From Alphaproteobacteria bacterium (GTDB taxonomy: Bacteria; Pseudomonadota; Alphaproteobacteria; RF32; CAG-239), in the NCBI GenBank assembly GCA_015062535.1, contig SUUK01000003.1:1-64000 (forward strand): a stretch of 64,000 nt of DNA. Reading direction: 5' to 3'. Position 1 is the stretch's first letter, and each line of letters opens with the position of its first letter. Position numbers and translations under genes: made by a program. Below the pieces are notes generated by a model. The model did no database searches. It saw nothing but the letters and a program-made list of their open reading frames with translations, and had not been told where the DNA came from. This document shows positions 61,320-64,000 of the stretch, one piece after another.

Positions 61320-61347
61320 ATGATAACTTGTTTTATTTTAAAATCAA
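61320..61347 (-). promoter_or_regulatory. Promoter of the small-protein operon
   Basis: TTGATT (61342-61347) and TATCAT (61320-61325) are 16 bp apart on the minus strand. Confidence 0.5.
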
Positions 61348-61360
61348 GATTTTATACAAA

Positions 61361-61388
61361 AAAAGGATGCCAATAAGCACCCTTTTTA
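61361..61388 (-). terminator. rpsI terminator
   Basis: An imperfect stem AAGGATGC/GCACCCTT (one mismatch) is followed by seven T on the minus strand. Confidence 0.6.
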
Positions 61389-61411
61389 ATTGTTTGCATT
61401 CTATAAAACGA

Positions 61412-61897
61412 TTAACGTTTAGAGAATTGGTAAGAACGACGAGCTTTCGCACGACCATATTTCTTACGTTCTACAACACGATCATCACGAGTTAAGAAAC
61501 CAGCTTGTTTTAATACTGTACGTAATTCTGGTTCATATTCGTTTAATGCTTTAGAAATACCGTGTTTGATAGCACCAGCTTGACCAGACAAACCACCGCC
61601 TTGAACTGTACAAACTACGTCAAATTCGTTTTCACGATTTGTGATTTCAAATGGTTGGTTAATAATCATTTTTAACACTGGACGAGCAAAATATGTATCA
61701 ATTGGTTTATCGTTTACTGTGATGTTACCTTTACCAGGCATAATCCATACACGAGCTACAGCATTTTTTCTTTTACCTGTTGCATAAGAACGACCTTGTT
61801 TATCACGATTTGGTTTACGTTTTGTTTCAGCAACAGCAGAAGTTGCAGCAACAGCTTCTTTAATTTCTGTTAAAGATTCAATTTTCTTAGTAGCCAT
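61412..61897 (-). CDS. rpsI: 30S ribosomal protein S9
   Basis: This 161-residue S9 has an N-terminal extension of about 30 residues before the core [20 protein letters not shown]. It ends in the conserved [17 protein letters not shown], whose C-terminal Lys-Arg contacts P-site tRNA. It overlaps rplM by one base, so they are an operon. Long N-terminal extensions of S9 are common in alphaproteobacteria. Confidence 0.96.
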   Translation of the reverse strand: MATKKIESLTEIKEAVAATSAVAETKRKPNRDKQGRSYATGKRKNAVARVWIMPGKGNITVNDKPIDTYFARPVLKMIINQPFEITNRENEFDVVCTVQGGGLSGQAGAIKHGISKALNEYEPELRTVLKQAGFLTRDDRVVERKKYGRAKARRSYQFSKR

Positions 61898-62364
61898 TAC
61901 ATTTCACTCCTTTTGTTTTTTGGATTTTTAGATGCAATATCTAAAACTTCAGGATTTTGTGCAGCATGTGGGTGATTTTCACCAGCATATACTTTTAACT
62001 TTGTCATTTGTTGACGACCCATTGGGTTACGAGTAATCATGCGTTCAACAGCTTTTACAATAACTCTTTCTGGGAAACGACCATCAAGAAGTTTACCAGC
62101 TGTAGTTTCTTTAATACCGCCAACATATCCTGTGTGTTTGTAGTATTTTTTGTCTGTTAACTTTTTGCCTGTCAATTTTACTTTGTCAGCATTGATAACA
62201 ACAACATAGTCTCCGCAATCTAAGTTTGGAGTATAATAAGCTTTATGTTTACCGCGAAGCAAGATTGATACTTGTGCAGCAAGACGACCTAAAACAACGT
62301 CTGTTGCATCAACAACGTACCATTTTCTTGTAATATCAGACGGCTTTGTAGCGTATGTATTCAT
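61897..62364 (-). CDS. rplM: 50S ribosomal protein L13
   Basis: This 155-residue L13 has [20 protein letters not shown], then [16 protein letters not shown] and the C-terminal [20 protein letters not shown]. It is first gene of the rplM-rpsI operon, with a near-consensus promoter upstream. Confidence 0.97.
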   Translation of the reverse strand: MNTYATKPSDITRKWYVVDATDVVLGRLAAQVSILLRGKHKAYYTPNLDCGDYVVVINADKVKLTGKKLTDKKYYKHTGYVGGIKETTAGKLLDGRFPERVIVKAVERMITRNPMGRQQMTKLKVYAGENHPHAAQNPEVLDIASKNPKNKRSEM

Positions 62365-62409
62365 ATTATTGGTCTCTTTTCTAAAAAATTTATGTTAAAT
62401 TCGTGGCTC

Positions 62410-62437
62410 AATATACTTGTAAAATTATAAATGTCAA
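62410..62437 (-). promoter_or_regulatory. rplM-rpsI promoter
   Basis: TTGACA (62432-62437) and TATATT (62410-62415) are 16 bp apart on the minus strand. Confidence 0.75.
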
Positions 62438-62586
62438 CTAAAAAATTTCACCTTTTTTCAATATTTTAAATAATAGTATTATAATACCATTTGCTATATA
62501 TTTGAAACAACGTGATTTTATTAAATTAATCCAATTTTAATTTTGTTATATTATTATTTTAGCACGAACTTTTTAAGGATTTAACT

Positions 62587-63276
62587 ATGAAAAAACTTTT
62601 TTATCATCTTCTTTTTGCCCTTTTATTATTACCAACATTTAAAGTAGAGGCAAAATATTATAGCTCTGCACAAATTGAGAGATTTGTTAATAAGACTCCA
62701 AGAGATACAGAAAAAAATATATCATCTCTTGTTGCTTTTCTTGAAAAACCTTTTGATAACGACTATGACAAAGCTAAGGCTATTGCCTTTTGGATTGCAT
62801 CTCATATTTACTATGATGAATATTTATATAATAATGGAGGAGCAACAAGACTTCGTCAAAAATATAACGGACAATCTGCAAAAGACCTATTAAGAACAAG
62901 GGTTGGGATTTGTGGCGATTTTGCCGAATTATTTGAAACAATGTGTAAAAGAGCTGGCATTAGAGTTGGAACAATTAGCGGTTATGTATATCCAGCAAAT
63001 AAATATCTATCTAGTAGTGTAAAACGTAATTCTGGTCATGCTTGGAACTATTTTATTTATAAAGGTGATAAAATATATGTTGATACAACATTTATGTCAA
63101 AAGGTTCAACAGGAATAAAAGGAAGTGCAAGCGAACTTGGTAGAAGACGTGCTATTAACAATATTCGTAAACAAAACAAGAAAAAAAGCAAAGTTAATGG
63201 CTTCGATGAATTTTATTTTGATTTTGATTACAAAGATGAAGAATACAAACGAAGATATAAACGAAAAGAAAGATAA
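62587..63276 (+). CDS. Secreted transglutaminase-like protein
   Basis: This 229-residue protein has a signal peptide (cleavage near VEA-KYY) and a transglutaminase/cysteine-protease core. The triad is visible: Cys in TRVGICGDFAELFETMCKRA, His in NSGHAWNYFIYKG and Asp in KIYVDTTFM. A very basic C-terminal region with Arg/Lys clusters follows. Such domains act as proteases or amidases in the periplasm. The substrate is unknown. Confidence 0.85.
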   Translation: MKKLFYHLLFALLLLPTFKVEAKYYSSAQIERFVNKTPRDTEKNISSLVAFLEKPFDNDYDKAKAIAFWIASHIYYDEYLYNNGGATRLRQKYNGQSAKDLLRTRVGICGDFAELFETMCKRAGIRVGTISGYVYPANKYLSSSVKRNSGHAWNYFIYKGDKIYVDTTFMSKGSTGIKGSASELGRRRAINNIRKQNKKKSKVNGFDEFYFDFDYKDEEYKRRYKRKER

Positions 63277-63279
63277 GTA

Positions 63280-63313
63280 TAAAAAAGGAGGGAAAACCCT
63301 CCTTTTTTTTATT
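63280..63313. terminator. Bidirectional terminator
   Basis: AAGGAGGG-AAAA-CCCTCCTT (63285-63304) plus T8 lies between convergent genes. Confidence 0.85.
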
Positions 63314-64000
63314 TTACCATACTTTCAACTTCTTTAGCAATATGCTCTGGAGTTAATCCAAAATACTCATAAAGCTTTGAGGCTGGAGCTGATGCGCCAA
63401 AAGTGTCTATACCTATTGTTTTTTGTGCATATCTATTCCATCCAAAGGTTGATGCTGCCTCAACACTTATAACAGGAGCTGTACCTAAAACCTCCAATTG
63501 GTAGTTTAAGCTTTGCTCTTCAAATAATTCCATACAAGGCATTGACACCACCGCTATGTCTATATTCTTTTCTAATAATTTTTTCTGAGCCTCAACAGCA
63601 ACAAACACCTCAGAACCTGTTGCAATAATTGTTGCCATTCTTTTGGCTTTAGCTGGTGAAATCACATAAGCTCCCTTTAATGTCATATTCTTTTCTGTTG
63701 AAGTTCTTAACATTGGTAAATTTTGACGAGATAATGTCAAAATGCTTGGTCTTTTTTCTTCTGTTAAAGCTATTTGCCAACATTCTGCAGTTTCCACAAC
63801 ATCACATGGACGGAAGGTCAAAATATTTGGCATTGCTCTATATGATGCGAGATGCTCTATTGGTTGATGAGTTGGACCATCTTCTCCAACGCCAATAGAA
63901 TCGTGAGTTAAAACATATATAACTCTTATACCCATTAATGCAGCAAGGCGCATTGAAGGGCGCAAGTAATCAGAAAAGACAAAAAATGTTCCGCCGTATG
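63309..64000 (-). CDS. tkt: Transketolase, 5'-partial
   Basis: The frame runs off the right edge of the window, so only about the last 230 residues are present. They contain the pyrimidine-domain end GGTFFVFSDYLRPSMRLAAL, then HDSIGVGEDGPTHQPIEHLA (the typical transketolase signature) and the C-terminal domain with SVEAASTFGWNRYA. Transketolase moves two-carbon units in the pentose phosphate pathway, using thiamine diphosphate. rpiB in this window acts in the same pathway. Confidence 0.96.
   Translation of the reverse strand, partial: YGGTFFVFSDYLRPSMRLAALMGIRVIYVLTHDSIGVGEDGPTHQPIEHLASYRAMPNILTFRPCDVVETAECWQIALTEEKRPSILTLSRQNLPMLRTSTEKNMTLKGAYVISPAKAKRMATIIATGSEVFVAVEAQKKLLEKNIDIAVVSMPCMELFEEQSLNYQLEVLGTAPVISVEAASTFGWNRYAQKTIGIDTFGASAPASKLYEYFGLTPEHIAKEVESMVK

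Noticed and set aside
1..64000. CRISPR array or insertion sequence
   Set aside because: I saw no regularly spaced direct repeats and no transposase-like frame; the only recombinase is the integrase at the left edge.

Overview
The window is AT-rich (roughly one third G+C by eye) bacterial chromosome, most likely from an alphaproteobacterium. The strongest clade signal is an rpoH-type sigma factor gene, then prmC, then a DUF4167 gene, a context familiar in that class. The Gram-negative envelope genes fit: an outer-membrane beta-barrel, lipoproteins with lipoboxes, and an LpxA-like acyltransferase. Compact intergenic DNA and very low GC suggest a reduced, possibly gut-associated lineage, but this placement is inference.

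Layout. 1-3753 is an accessory segment: the end of a tyrosine-recombinase gene, an AAA ATPase/RloB-like gene pair resembling AbiL-type phage defence, and a small helix-turn-helix-like protein. 3754-4292 has no convincing gene. 4293-16334 mixes membrane and secreted proteins with asnS, rpoH, prmC, a metallophosphoesterase, radC and map. 16442-31191 has alaS, rnd and aspS interleaved with cell-envelope genes: a GT-C type glycosyltransferase, a TagF-like glycerophosphotransferase, an LTA-synthase/OpgB-like sulfatase-fold enzyme and a polyprenol-kinase-like protein. 31325-38556 is translation-rich (rpmI-rplT, pheST, rplK-rplA). 38636-47821 holds nfo, a tRNA-Pro, an LpxA-like gene with an ADP-ribosylglycohydrolase, folA-thyA and two transporters. 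48005-55488 has tRNA-Asn and tRNA-Cys, rpiB-glyA, nagB with an AlkD-like gene, and two tandem GT-C paralogs. 55580-61274 is mostly orphan genes. The window ends with rplM-rpsI, a transglutaminase-like protein and the 3' part of tkt.

Two things stand out. First, about a dozen unrecognised genes share an unusual unit design: a solitary gene (once a small operon), a strong TTGACA/TATAAT-type promoter, a short A/T-only leader with AATTATTA-like boxes and no Shine-Dalgarno sequence, and its own terminator. Housekeeping genes here mostly have normal Shine-Dalgarno sites. Four of these orphans (at 21763, 23941, 56730 and 58586) encode related alpha-helical repeat proteins. Second, two intergenic regions (about 19822-20042 and 38939-39094, both minus strand) have a promoter, long-range complementary arms and a terminator but no ORF. 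They look like structured non-coding RNAs that I could not assign to a family.

The envelope genes could form a connected set: GT-C enzymes normally use polyprenyl-phosphate sugars, a CTP-dependent polyprenol kinase could supply the carrier, and the TagF-like and LTA-synthase-like enzymes both handle glycerol-phosphate. This link is inference from families, not from an operon.
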